From contig QVRM01006583.1 of NCBI GenBank assembly GCA_003439945.1, forward strand, positions 1-64,000: a DNA stretch of 64,000 nt, given 5' to 3'. The first letter of the stretch is position 1. Each line of letters opens with the position of its first letter. Below the pieces are notes generated by a model. It was not told the DNA's origin. It did not search any database and saw nothing but the letters and a program-made list of their open reading frames with translations. Shown here in pieces: positions 33,050 to 47,657 of the stretch. The position numbers were made by a program, and so were the translations under genes. The DNA is from Dermanyssus gallinae. Taxonomy: Eukaryota; Arthropoda; Arachnida; Mesostigmata; Dermanyssidae.

Positions 33050-33760
33050 TGAGAGGCACTAAAAATATCCAGGTCTCCCACCTCTCGTCGGGCTTGTTGA
33101 ACTTTATTTTTCCATGCCGAGATAAAGCTCTCGAATAGTACTGTGCGTCTTCAACTTCAGTCGAATTATCCCAACAACCGGTGCACAGCCAGACATTAGG
33201 TCCACGAAGCGGCTCCTCGCATTGACAGGCAAAGTACTCGCTTCATGTACATGGTGAAACACCTTTCAAGCTAACCAGAGTTTACCCGAGTGAGGTGTTC
33301 CCATAATCTGTCAAGACCATACATCAGCGTTGGAACAATCTTGAGGTAGAAAAGTGCCACTGCCGTCGGGACGGACAGTCGCCGGACGTCGCCTACCTCT
33401 CCATAAAGGGAGATTAGAGCTGTGTGCACTGTCTCGACGATGTGGGCAGTGAAGGTCGTCCCAGTCCCCAAGCCGAAGCCCCAGATACGGGAAAGAGTTG
33501 ACGAATTTCAATTGGCCACCGCAACGTCTTTAGCAGCCAATCGACCTCCTCTTCTGAATTTCATAGTCTTTGTCTTCATGGCGTTTATTTCCAGCCCCTT
33601 GAGACAAGGAACACCTCCGCCAGAGAAGTGGTGCGCTTGATGGCACCCAGGTCGTGATGAGCGACCACTATGTCATCTGCGTACATCACAACTGTGGCCT
33701 TCTGGAACTCTCGTCAAATATGATCGACAAAATCGGCAAGCAGATGGATCGCCTTGCGGG
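33050..33760 (-). pseudogene. Non-LTR reverse transcriptase fragment, frameshifted
   Basis: The minus strand reads ATVVMYADDIVVAHHDLGA (YADD codons 33672-33683), then FVNSFPYLGLRLG, and in a shifted frame TFTAHIVETVHTALISLYGE and LFYLKIVPTLMYGLDRLWEH. The last parts align with YVNSFPYLGV..LFELKIAPIATYGVRVTWDH of the intact ORF2 at 27165-29945. It is an old member of that wider family. Confidence 0.8.
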
Positions 33761-33879
33761 ATTCCCACATTTTATTTTACCTGCAACAAGTTCTGCTCAC
33801 CTTGCACCAGTAAGGTGACCTCATCAAAGAAGCTCGAAATTACGCTCAGAAGAGAGCCACCAGGAGATCTCGAAATACT

Positions 33880-34992
33880 TTTGTCGAAAACTTTGACGCA
33901 GTCTATAAACACTCCATACAAAATGCTTACTTCTCTGCCAGCAAACTCTTTAAGAGTGTAATTGTTGAAGCCTTTTACAACTACGCTAATTTTCAGGGAC
34001 TCATCTCAAGAGTCTCAACAGTTCGCCTATTGACCAGGCTAGTCCACGTCCTGCAGCTCCTTGAAACTCAAAATGATTGGGCTCTGATGCTCAATGACAG
34101 CAAGCCGATTGTATTTATTTTGACTTCAAGTCGGCATTTGAAACGGTCGCACTCAATAAACTCCTGCAAGTCCTCCGTAGTTATGGTGTTAGTAGAAAAA
34201 TAGTCGAATGGATAGCTGCATGGCTTACGTGGCAGAGCTTTCCGCGTCCGTATCAATGACGGCCTACCATCCTGTGCTCGAGCCACTTCTAGCTGTCCAC
34301 AGGGCACCATACTTGAGCCGCTTTTTAACATATTGTATACTGATTCACTGAAACACATCGTTCCGAAACATGCACGTATAAAAATGTATGCAGACAATAT
34401 TAAAATGTATACTATTGTTGATGATGATGTCAATACCTCTGCCTTACAAATAGTATTAAGCAACTTCTTTAAATGGTCTTGTAAGCTTAATCTCAAATTG
34501 TTCGTACAAACGTGTGCTATTCTACATTGTGGTAGAACGAATCCTAGATACTTCTACACCCTTAGCAGTGAGCACCTACAAGCTGCAACAAATATGAAAG
34601 AATTTTGTGTATTGGCTTGTACTAGTTTAAAAAATAGCGCACATTACTGAATTATGCGGATGTTTGTACTGTCTGATGCTAGGCTCTACGTCAGTCTCTA
34701 CAAACAGTATCTATTACCATTGATACTGTACGCGTCCCCTGTTTGGAACACAGACTTTGCGAGAGACAAGAAGCGCATCTCCACAGTACCTACCAGATTT
34801 TTAAGACGCGTCGGATACAGGGGCAATATTGATACTAAGGAGATCGAATGTGATGCAATTTTAAAGCTTTTAGAAGACAACGATATTGTGGTGTTCACCA
34901 CCCTCATGACCGGCCGGCGATCGTTACGAGTTCGCCATTTTGTCGCTCAAACAACGCACGTCCTCTGCCTGGCTCGCACCAACGACTACTGA
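33880..34992 (+). pseudogene. Non-LTR reverse transcriptase fragment, plus strand
   Basis: One frame reads YFDFKSAFETVALNKLLQVL (about 34114-34173). Further on are KMYADNIKMYTIVDDDVN (34381 on, with YADN instead of YADD), FKWSCKLNLK, and in the next frame LYVSLYKQYLLPLILYASPV and WNTD. This is the order of an RT domain and thumb in jockey/CR1-like elements. Frameshifts and the altered second Asp mark it as dead. Confidence 0.78.
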
Positions 34993-34999
34993 CTCATTT

Positions 35000-36880
35000 A
35001 TTCTCATGCCTCCTTATATACTCACAGATTGCCCGCGCATTTAGTGACTTCCCGCGTCTTCTCTAGTAGGGTGGCGGCATCTTCTAATTGGCGCCATGTA
35101 TTTAGCTTGCTTCGGCACTACCGCTAACCGACGCTGTCTATGGCCGCGCTGCTTAACGGACACTGCTATCCTACAGATATCAAAATGTTTAACAAAATCT
35201 TTCAGAATAAGGAAAGACTGCAATCCTTTTTCAACTAGATCGTAATACCAACACGTAGTGACGCAAATGTATATGCAAGAGCTACCGCAAGGAAAACCTT
35301 TATAAACAGCCCTCTTGTATGGCGTAGTAGCCGCCCTGCGCGCAATTGTCACAATCTATCTGAAAATGAATACCCTCTCCCCCTTTCGGTGTGCGTTTAA
35401 TAATAATATTAGCAGTAAAGCTTTGAATCACCCATCGGGTCGGCAGCTCCTTTAAGAGAGTGTTTGCAGGCTGTTTGAAGGTGAGGGGTTCAGAGGGCCC
35501 TAGCTAAACAATTACGAGCTGAAGTTGGCTACAAACGCCGTGCATGTCTCGAAAGTATGTCCTGCAGCATCGTGGTCACCATTGTTTGGGCAGCCACTGG
35601 GGAGAGGACAGGTTGCTTGCCCATACGCCAAAGATAGTGCTGGCAGGTGCAATGCTGCATATACCATAGAGCTCTCCTGCCGCCACAGGGCGTCGCTGGA
35701 AGTCTGATGCCCTTTCTCTTTTCGGCTAGACCCTTGCTAGCTACTTAATTGCTTTGGCGGCTTAGATCAAGTTTTCGATCGAGCCCGAACAAAATTCGTA
35801 ATGTGTAAAAAAAATATTGAATTGTTTATTGGAATATCTATATATATATAAATTGTTTATTTCATTATAATTTAGAAGAATATTGGAATATCTATGCTAC
35901 TACACGTTTCGTGTCAAACGTGTTAAGTTATAAACATCACATGTAGCTTCCCAACAGCAAAGTAGAAGTGTAGAACATAAGTCTATAATCCAGAGTTAAG
36001 CATACACCCACTTTACTTAATTAATTACAACACAATGAATCATGTAAACGAACATTTATTGACTCAATAGTTATACGCCGAGTAGTAATCTAGTAGCAGC
36101 TACTTTATACACTGCTACTAACGCTCGAATGCTTTAAAACCGGTCTTGATGTTACATATAAATAAATGTAATGCAATGCTGCAACCTAGCTTAACGTAAC
36201 TTATAACAGAGTGTTTATTCAGTACGGGTCTGCAAGTATAAATCGCCACTATCTACGATACAGATTTTATCGTCTGAGTTACTAAGCGACATATGCGTCG
36301 ATTCCAAACTACTGTTTACTTTTTCCCTGCTGGCTACGAAATGTTCTCTATGGTTTACAAACCATGCTTTATTATCGTTTAGTGAAGTTATCACGGTCAG
36401 AATGATTATAGATGTTATAGAAGGTATAGCTTTTCTGTTTCTGTTTGTCACATCTAAAAAAAAAACAAGAAACGAATAACATTAAGGTTAAAACTGACGT
36501 CAAGAAACAATGACACCCTTTATGTTAAAGTGGTTAACTCGCTTAGCTGTATGCGTATGGAAGGGGTTTACTAAAAGCCAGCAGCAAAACTTTCGAATGC
36601 TCTTGTCCGGGAATCTTTATCGCATTGCATGAGTACATAGAGCCAAGCGTGTTTCACGTAGTTGCATATAGACGAGAAATATGGTTCGAAAGTGGCTCGC
36701 GTGTGGGCAAAAGGGAAGGAGATTGTCGTAAATTAGTATTTTAAGCAACATAATTTAGTCTCTGGCCACACAAAGAACAGATGATAACAAATAGCATCGT
36801 TGGTGCGGACTGGGTTCAGTGTATTCGTTAACTCCGTGGGTCTGTATGGATATAAGAAGCAGGAGGGTATGCGATAATGG
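35000..36880. other. AT-rich stretch without recognised gene
   Basis: Only short frames without motifs are present, plus a small TA run near 35838. A repeat of the words ATTATAATTTAGAAGAATAT at 35865 and 8857 hints at another dispersed repeat. Nothing else was recognised. Confidence 0.3.
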
Positions 36881-37124
36881 GCTTTGTGTCATTTACTGGC
36901 ACTGTGTTTCAAATTGCTCTTGATGATCGGTGCAACGTATCGCCACCGTCGTCGTCGTCGTTGTAATTTTTGTCTGGCATTTTTTACGGTTGTCAATGTA
37001 GACGCCGCTGTACGTGGTAATGGTGCAATAATAATTGTCATTGTTTTTGTTGTTAGAATTGCTGTTTATGTTGCTGTCGCTTTTCCGGCCATGTTGGCTA
37101 CGTCGTTGCAACAAAGCCTCTCTT

Positions 37125-37379
37125 CTATTTCTCAGACTTCAGCTCGTCGATGAGCGGCCTCGCTTCGTCAAACGGATCGACAGCGTAGTTGAGCTTCAGG
37201 AGCTCCCGGATGAAGTCGCAGTCGGCGTACATTCGAGCTGAATCCTCAAGCAAGATCAGCAGCTTGTCCTCGCTCATGTTCAGACGGTACGCGACCTCGG
37301 CGACGCCTTTCGGCGCAATCGGTTCGTCAAAGACGGACGCCACCGAGAACTTCGACTCCACGCGCTGACCGTTCTCGTC
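37125..37379 (-). CDS. Terminal exon of the NAT-like gene
   Basis: The acceptor is TTAATCAG before 37379. It reads [40 protein letters not shown] and ends LIDELKSEK then TAG. It continues the phase-0 frame of the previous exon. Its last part is probably helical. Confidence 0.8.
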   Translation of the reverse strand, partial: DENGQRVESKFSVASVFDEPIAPKGVAEVAYRLNMSEDKLLILLEDSARMYADCDFIRELLKLNYAVDPFDEARPLIDELKSEK

Positions 37380-37600
37380 CTGATTAACAGCAACAACAAT
37401 AAAAGCAGCCACAAAAACCGGCAACGCAAATCCATTATAGAAATGTTTCCATTTCACGCTACACTCTGCTCAAACGGGTTCTCCGCTAATGCGGCTGCTA
37501 CACGCTTAGTAAAGAGTTGTAGTTTAATGAAGGGAATACAATGTCCGCTGGTAATATATATGTATATATATATATATTACCAGCAGACATTGTATTATTA

Positions 37601-37689
<89 letters not shown>

Positions 37690-40600
37690 AGAACGCTGTT
37701 GCAAGACAACAGCTTGTCCACCCGAAGGCACATATGCAGAATATATACAAACATTATCAAAATACCTTGTAGAAGAGAGTGAAGTGGGCGTTCCAGTTTG
37801 GTTCGTTAAATTTAACGTAAACACCTGCGCAAGGTCCTTTCTCGTCACGGGCAACTACAGTACGAAAATCGTAGAGCAGATTTCGCTTTTCAGAGTAGCC
37901 CAATGCAGACTCAAAATTGCCTCGGGTGTAGATGAGACTACTCCATGCCTGAAAATATTTAAAAGCAGGCGCGTTGTCAGAATTAGCATTGACGGCGCGG
38001 GATGCCCTGCCCTGACTAAACAAGGCCAACCTCTCACTCAACCTCAACCAAATGAAAATCTGTCGACCACAACTGACACTGGCGATAGGAACCCGCGAGC
38101 CGCAATGTGGGTGATGGAAGATCCCAAATTAACCCAAGGCCATCGACCCGTTCCTAACCCCCGAACAGAACACCAGAAAGTCGCTTACAGCTTTCTCGGA
38201 CTGTGCTCCGACTGTGCGCCTAAAAGGGCGCTATGAGTATATTGCTTATGCATGTCAAGCGAATAGTAAACCACCGCGCCTCCATATACCCTACTAATCA
38301 AATCAACCACAGAAGCAGCAGCAGCCAGCGATGGTGGTGGTGATGGTGACATCGTCGGTCAAGAACACTCACGTTTGTGCGGCCTTTACGCGTCTCGGTG
38401 ACCCGCCAGTAGACGTATCCGTCGTTCTTCCACGAAAACTCGTACTCTTTGCGCGACTTGGCCGTGTCGCTCTGCACGAAGCGGCCGGTGTGCGGCCAGG
38501 CGCCATCCGACGTCACGTACACGAGCCGCGGCACGTGGTAGCCGCTGTCGAGCAGCACCAACACCCGTTGGCCCGTCGCCCGGCAGACGATGCGGACCGC
38601 CAGCATCACGTGCTCCTTGACCGTATCGATGCCGGGGTCGGGCTGGGCCACGTACTCGTCGATGTCCTCGACCCATTCCTCGCACGACGCGACGACGACC
38701 GACCGCCGGAGAGCGGGCAGTCGTTCGGCGATCGCCTCACGCAACCGCAGCGACAGGCCGACGCAGGACAAACCCTGCGCCACGACTGGCGCCGAGTACG
38801 CCCGGTAGAAGTCCGCCAGGCTCAGCTCGCTCGATCTAGGCGACGAAGACGAAGAGAGAAGGGCCAGACCCGAGCGAGAGACAAGAGAGCAAGACCGAGA
38901 GGAGCGGGAGAGAGAGAGAGGAATAAGAACGTCCGTTAAATCCGTCAAAATTTCATTAATACATTTGTATATGTGTGTCGACGTATGCATATATGTGTGT
39001 GTGTATCGACAACGAATACATATTATATCTGCGTATCTAGATACATCAGTACGGATGCTGACTGAACACATATACGTAAACGTAATGTTTAGCCGCTGCG
39101 CAGTGCTTAAACTTACCGAAACTCGTTATAGAAGTGCAACAGATTGCCGAGAGTGTTGTAATTGTCGGCCTGGAGCTGTTTCGTGAGCACGTCTTGCAGC
39201 TGGCGGAGAATCTCCACGAGCTCACCCTGTGAGTCAATCTCAAACCAGGGCGCTTCGTCACTCCAGGTCGGCGGGCTGAGGCCCCAGCGCTGGAGCTTAT
39301 TCAGCTCCCTTTTTCCTGCTCCATCCGCGTCCGTTCCACCGCCCAGACCCTCGTCGTGGTCTTCGGCATGATCGGCATCATCGCTGTGTTCGTTGTCGTC
39401 GCTGTCTGATGATGATGACGACGAAGACGATGACGATACACGCGCGCCCCGACCGGCATGCTTAACCCGGCCGCTGGCTCTGCTGCAGGCTTCCTCGTCG
39501 CAGCAGGTCGGCCCGGGGTTGCCGGTACTGCTTCTGCTATAACTACAGCAACTGCAAATGTCTCCATGACTGGCGAGGCCGGCAAGGTCCTTACTGTCTT
39601 CGTCATCATCATCATCTTCGCCTTCGCTGCTGCTGCAGTCGCCCGAGGCGGAAGAGCATCCCGACGACGAAACGACTTCAGCAGAAGCGGAGCAGTTGGA
39701 CAAGTCTTCAGTTGACGACGAGGACAGTCCCGGTGACGGAGGGCTATAGGACATGAGACACACACAAGACACACGAGAGCATAGAAACATGCATGGGTTT
39801 ACTGGGCTGCACAATTGATATCAGCGACACGTAGAGATGAGGGTTACCTATTGGTAGGAACTGGCCGAAATGAGAAACAGTGCACCTACTTAATTAAATG
39901 ATGACTTGCGTGCTGGCGGATCGGTCTATTAAATTGGCAGAGATCTAGAGAGAGTTATATGGTCTCTTTTCGTTTCCGATCTATTCCGCTGCTGGAATGA
40001 CCTCTACCAACAATTCAATCAGCTCTTTTACAATATGATTTTGCCAAGTTGCTTTAATACGGAGTATAACTAATAACTGCATATCTGCATGCCCACTCAT
40101 GATCATGACCCAGTTTAAGTCGTGGGGTCGCCGTAATCAAATCCACAAAAATACAGAGAGTCCGAATAAGTCTATATTTCTACAGCGATAAAAACAGCAC
40201 TACTTCTACCACCACCTACATATGGACTTGAAAGGAGAACAAGCTGCGTCTCAAAGATACGCTGGCCTGTTAATCTCGTAAGCTAAGTTTCTGGTAAGCA
40301 TGTAAAAGCGCCACACGCCGTCCACTGAATTCGTTGAGAAACACAGTTCAGAAGTTACCGAAAAACCATTGTCCGCCTATCTCTCTAGGTTATATTCAGA
40401 AAACAACAAACCTATCAGCTTTCTATTGATGAATACAAGGTTTTGCCAAAGCAAAGACTAGTCTAACTTGCTCTTGATAAGCTAGCGCATTGTTGACAGA
40501 AATACCAAAACCACTTTACCTGGTTACTGTATTTTTGTCATTATGCTACGTTTTGCAATTGCATACGTCATTAACAAAGTGAACAGTTACTTTTAAAGAA

Positions 40601-40964
40601 TGCATGCAGATCTAAAATAATTTGCAACTCTATAGCATTGCAAAAGACATTGTAGATGTGATGTATTGTGAGCAAGTGACATACATCGTTGTAAAGCTGC
40701 CATGGGTAATGAAATTATATAACGGCCTCTCCGGTTTCAGTCACCGTTCGACTTGGAACACAGTTGTATGAAGAAGTTGTTACTTATAATATTACGACTA
40801 CTACTACCTTTACTAGAACCACTTCGACGACCACCTTCTCGGGGCCGGTCTGTCTCTCTCTCTCTATCTATCTATCCTTGAGCTCGTCACGCGCGTCACG
40901 TTTATCACGTCACGACCTTTGCGTGATTTACCTTATTCAGCATTGGCAGCCGCCACAACCAATA

Positions 40965-41007
<43 letters not shown>

Positions 41008-41350
41008 CATTCATTTGATCTCCATCCTTAGCGGATGTATATGCACATATATATATATATATATTTTTTTTTTTTTAAGATTTCCCGTAAGGCAATTGCC
41101 CGTGTACGGATTTTTCATGTCATGGCTAAGTTTACTACACTCCGGCATTTACCTTGTCTAAATTGGAAACCACGCAAACCAATTTAAGAGTGCCCGGTCT
41201 GGGTCTCGAACCCAGTCCTCCCGAATGCAAGGCAAAGGCTTTGCCACTCAGCCACCTTGCTCGGTGGTGCTATATGCACATATATAATGCACCTATTCGT
41301 TTGTTTTCTATCTGTGCCGAATATATGTAGCTCTTATTGAATGAATAGGA

Positions 41351-41425
<75 letters not shown>

Positions 41426-42362
41426 CTCCTATCGAGTCGGCCTGCGTCTTTAGCGGATATTTAGAAACATATATGTAAAGGATAGTCTGATCAACCGGAA
41501 CTACTCACCATTCATATTGAGAAGCGTGGTGGCGTTTTTCGCCGCCATCTAACGCCGACGACGGCAATGGCTGATGACGCGAATGATGGTGGAGCGATTG
41601 ATTGAGCGCAGGTGTCTTGGCAGTAACGTCGCTGCTGCGATGCTGGCCGCTGTGTTGGTTGATCCGTGTCGACTGTTCCGGGGGTGTCTCTTCTGCGTGC
41701 TCTTCTACGCCGGCGGGGGTTGTCGACGCAGGGGGCGGCTTTGACCGCGCGTTGCAAGCGTCCGACGCTGAACCGCATGCGCTAGCGCTTTGTGGTGCAC
41801 TTTTACCGCTACCCGAGTTGCGGCAGCTCGAGCTAGAAGAGATGAACGCCAGCGGCGGGGCGATGTGCGACCGTTGTTGTTGTTGCTGTTGTTGCTGCTG
41901 TTGTTGTTGCTGACGTTGTTGTTGTTGCTGATGCCATTCTGTTGATGTCAGCGATTGGCACGACGCCGAGGCCAACGACAGTAACTTTGTGGTTTTGGGC
42001 ACAGTTGTGTTGGTGTTGCTGATAATTGCTGTTGCAGGTGTTGGTGTTGTTGTTGTTGCTGTTGTCCTTGACCTTTGCGATAATGTTGTTGTTGTTGTTG
42101 TCGATGTTGTTATTGTTGTTGTGGGTGCTGCTGCTGCTGTTAACGACGGCGGCGACGACGACGACGGTGTTTTCGTTGCTGTTACATTTGGTGGTGGTGG
42201 TGTTGTTGTTGTTGCCGCAGATGGTGATGATGTTGGTCTTGTCGTTGCAGATGTTGTCGATAGTGTTAGTGGTGCTGCAGGTGTTGTCGATATCGGCGCC
42301 GGGGGGTCGGGGGGTTTGGCTGCTATTGGACTGTCTGCTGTTGAGGCTGGGGCGTGCGCGAG
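37125..42362 (-). CDS. Multi-exon gene of unknown function with NAT-like Cys-His-Asp domain
   Basis: The coding exons recovered, read right to left, are the poly-Gln exon ending at 41509, then 39743-39117, 38835-38373, 37948-37766 and 37379-37125 (TAG at 37127-37125). Every junction is GT-AG and phase-consistent. The first exons are unknown. The product has a poly-Gln and low-complexity N-terminal region, an acidic Ser/Asp-rich segment, then a conserved globular part. That part has a Cys (38765-38763), a His (38612-38610) and an Asp in LLDSGYH (38549-38547), about 51 and 21 residues apart. The order and spacing resemble arylamine N-acetyltransferases and other papain-like transferases, and a beta-rich C-terminal half follows. 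I do not recognise a named family; the fold is inference. It is opposite in strand to the DPP4-like gene. Confidence 0.75.
37535..37597. repeat. Near-perfect palindrome inside the NAT-like gene intron
   Basis: AATACAATGTCCGCTGGTAAT (37535-37555) is repeated inverted at 37577-37597 with one mismatch, around a TA-rich centre. A long TA run follows immediately (37600-37683). Confidence 0.9.
37600..37683. repeat. (TA)n microsatellite, about 84 bp
   Basis: Nearly pure TA in the last intron of the minus-strand gene. Confidence 0.9.
37766..37948 (-). CDS. Fourth recovered exon of the NAT-like gene
   Basis: The acceptor is TTTTCAG and the donor GTATTT. Exactly 61 codons, phase 0: [38 protein letters not shown] and [19 protein letters not shown]. 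The beta-strand-like alternation suits the C-terminal half of the domain. The next intron (37380-37765) carries a long TA tract and a palindrome. Confidence 0.78.
38373..38835 (-). CDS. Core exon of the NAT-like gene (Cys, His, Asp)
   Basis: The acceptor is CGCCTAG and the donor GTGAGT from 38372. The frame reads [84 protein letters not shown] and [20 protein letters not shown]. Candidate catalytic Cys, His and Asp are listed in the gene entry. The GC-rich coding strand and lack of repeats contrast with the flanking introns, as expected for a real exon. Confidence 0.83.
39117..39743 (-). CDS. Acidic Ser-rich exon of the NAT-like gene
   Basis: The acceptor is CCTATAG before 39743 and the donor GTAAGT from 39116. 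After one shared base it reads [16 protein letters not shown], acidic [11 protein letters not shown] and [20 protein letters not shown] stretches, and then an ordered end [20 protein letters not shown] and HFYNEF. An ATG at 39754-39752 could act as an alternative start if the exon extends. The last codon (CG plus A) is completed in the next exon. Confidence 0.7.
41038..41053. repeat. Target-site duplication of SINE, left copy
   Basis: TATATGCACATATATA, identical to 41271-41286. Confidence 0.85.
41054..41270 (-). mobile_element. Complete tRNA-derived SINE with TSD
   Basis: On the minus strand the head reads AAGGTGGCTGAGTGGCAAAG (A box) and CTGGGTTCGAGACCCAG (B box), then about 120 bp of body and an A-run tail (T run on +, about 41063-41074). 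Perfect 16-bp direct repeats flank it. It lies in the intron between the poly-Gln and acidic exons of the minus-strand gene, in the same orientation. Confidence 0.85.
41271..41286. repeat. Target-site duplication of SINE, right copy
   Basis: TATATGCACATATATA, identical to 41038-41053. Confidence 0.85.
41354..41424. repeat. (TA)n microsatellite, 71 bp
   Basis: Pure TA run just downstream of the poly-Gln exon donor, in the intron. Another at about 40965-41005 lies in the same intron. Confidence 0.9.
41509..42002 (-). CDS. Poly-Gln exon of the NAT-like gene
   Basis: The minus frame ends SQYE plus TG, then donor GTGAGT (41508-41503). It includes EWHQQQQQ and a long Gln run coded by CAA/CAG (about 41870-41937), a Ser-rich block, and a His-rich end (LHHHSRHQP). 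The frame stays open up to 42362 without an ATG, so the exon 5' border is unknown and initiation is probably in an upstream exon. Phase 2 at its end fits the next exon, which supplies one base. Confidence 0.55.
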
Positions 42363-42500
42363 TCAAGATGGCCATTGTGAGGCAAACAGGTGGGCTATGC
42401 TCAGGGCACTCCCAAGGGCGTACTCCTCTGTATCGTTGCTGTACGCCTGAGCTGTTGTTGTTGTTGTTGTTGTGGGCGTCGTTTATGATGATGATGATGA
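42003..42500. repeat. GTT/CAA and GGT trinucleotide-rich DNA upstream of the poly-Gln exon
   Basis: Dense interrupted trinucleotide repeats keep several frames open on both strands. Part may be coding in the minus gene; the frame joined to the poly-Gln exon is open to 42362. No conserved motif supports the other frames. Confidence 0.6.
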
Positions 42501-42539
42501 TTTGGAAACGACAAAAAGACAAACAAGTATGATGTAAAC

Positions 42540-45755
<3,216 letters not shown>

Positions 45756-45954
45756 AGAGCGAAATGAGGAATTGCGAGACTCTGCAGCGCTACCGGGGAC
45801 GGGGCGCCAACAATCAGGCTGAGTCGAACCCTTGCAAAAATGCTACGGTGATGCAAGATCCGCATCTTAAACGCTGCCTTAGTAGTCAGGAGCAATGTCA
45901 AAGTCTAGACAGAAGGCGGATTATGGAGACGGTAAAAGTCGAAGGAACCCCTGG

Positions 45955-46340
45955 GGAGTCTCCGATACCGCGCGGATATGGGTAATCTCCATAAACTGCT
46001 CCCGCCGGAAAGCCTAGACGAGGCAGTGACGTGGTCTGTTGCCATCAAAGCCAGTACAGGCAAGAGAGGGAGGGCCTGACGGCATACCTCCGGAAAAAAA
46101 GGCCGCGTAGTAGTATTGTCACGGCGATTGCAATTGCAATTTAGATGCTGCGGGACGGCCTGTTCCTTTGCAAATAGAAGTCGGCTGACCCAATCCTCAT
46201 ATCCAAGCCGAGAATGAACTAAGCCGTTAGCCTACCAACTACGTTTGACTACTGGGTGCTTGAGGGGCAAACTGATTAGACGAACATCATTCTCAGGCGG
46301 CTCAACAAGAGGATCTCGAAGTGAGGCGCCTGCACGTGCG
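45955..46340 (+). pseudogene. Possible reverse-transcriptase fossil
   Basis: RGPDGIPP (about 46071-46094), a frame-shifted ILISKPRMN and LPTTFDYWVL, then IILRRLNKRIS resemble the start of a non-LTR RT domain (GPDGIP..LIPKPGK..YRPI..L..IL.RRL). Many stops. Weak but ordered similarity. Confidence 0.35.
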
Positions 46341-46586
46341 ACTCGCAGTACAGGTTAAGGGAGTGTTAGCATGCCAAAGCGAAGCGGTGAGATTTTCGGA
46401 CTGTTTACATTATTATTTCTGCTACTACCAACTAAACTATTTCGGCCACAATTGATTTTCTTCAAAGCGAGCTCTTTATAAGTAAAGTAGCGAAAAAAAC
46501 GGTCAAACAAATACTACAGATCCCAAAAAAAAAGAGTTACAATAGTCATATTAACGTTAACGCACAATAACGACGTTACTTTATAT

Positions 46587-47146
46587 TGTAACGAAGTTAG
46601 ACACAACAACTACACAACAGAACAGCCAACTACGGCGCCGTCGATGATCGACGGCGTCAGTAAGCCGACCAGTCATCCCACTCGTCGACCGAGCACATCA
46701 TCGAACGTGCAACAGCCTCCACATGAGACCGCTCAGCAACATGGCACGTGCATCACCGCGACCTGTCGCGCCACATCGGCATCATCATCAGACCTATGCA
46801 CCGACCTGCGGCGACGGCACCACCAGGGACAATGCACGTTGTGATAATGCGTAGCTTAAACCGACCAATCAGCGAAGAGAACGAGTGGAAAATTCCGTTG
46901 TCGAATGTTCGAGAAGATTCGATTCCATCATTTAACATTATTACTATATGAACGCTACGGCGTACCTTGAGTGAATAAAATAGACCGAGGCAGCATGGCC
47001 GATACCCATTCGCTGCCCGGTTACGCTTGACGCCAGACCTACGTTCCGTGTTGTCATTCATCGTACCTAAGTCCCTCGTGTCGTAGTAACCGCCCGACTG
47101 AGCTACCATCCCCAGTAATTCAGCGTAACAGCAGCACATCGTTACA
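46587..47146 (+). repeat. 5' LTR
   Basis: 560 bp, TG..CA ends with an 8-bp terminal inverted repeat. A GAATAAAAT polyadenylation-like signal lies near 46973-46981. Confidence 0.93.
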
Positions 47147-47148
47147 TT

Positions 47149-47166
47149 TGGTGGAGATGCTTCGAT
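47149..47166 (+). promoter_or_regulatory. Candidate primer-binding site
   Basis: TGGTGGAGATGCTTCGAT begins two bases after the LTR. Its complement ends in CCA as a tRNA 3' end should. The tRNA species was not identified. Confidence 0.5.
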
Positions 47167-47657
47167 CTCTCTCTACCAACGGGCGGCGAACCAACCGAGG
47201 CGACAACGGACGATGCAGTGACCACGCGGCGCACGCACCTCAACGAACAACAACCGACCGACCACGACTGGACAACGACCGACTACTAGCAACGACCAGG
47301 ACACCGTCGCCGACCGAACAATGAACTCGTTACATTGCGAACCAACCGAGGTGAGGACGGTCAATGCCAGTGACCACATGGCAAACGGACCGAACCAAGA
47401 CGCGACCGACGACAAGCGATCAACCGACTTCGACCAGACCGACTACGACCGGACCACCAACGACCATGAACAAGCAACCAACTACGACCGAACCGCGACC
47501 GACAACGAGAAGACAACGACCGACCACGGCCACCGAAGCCGACGACGCCCCCCGACCACGGCCACCGACGCCGATTACGACCTCTGACCACGGCTACCGA
47601 AGCCGACGCTCCCCGAGCACGGCCACTGACGCCGACAACGCTTCCGGACCAAGGCCA

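Noticed and set aside
38331..38939. 202-codon plus-strand frame and a 99-codon minus frame over the NAT-like core exon
   Set aside because: Antisense or out-of-frame shadows of the GC-rich exon; only the 38373-38835 frame splices in phase with its neighbours.
41989..42532. Long plus-strand Val/Leu-rich frames opposite the poly-Gln exon
   Set aside because: Shadows of GTT/CAA trinucleotide repeats; no motif or splice support.
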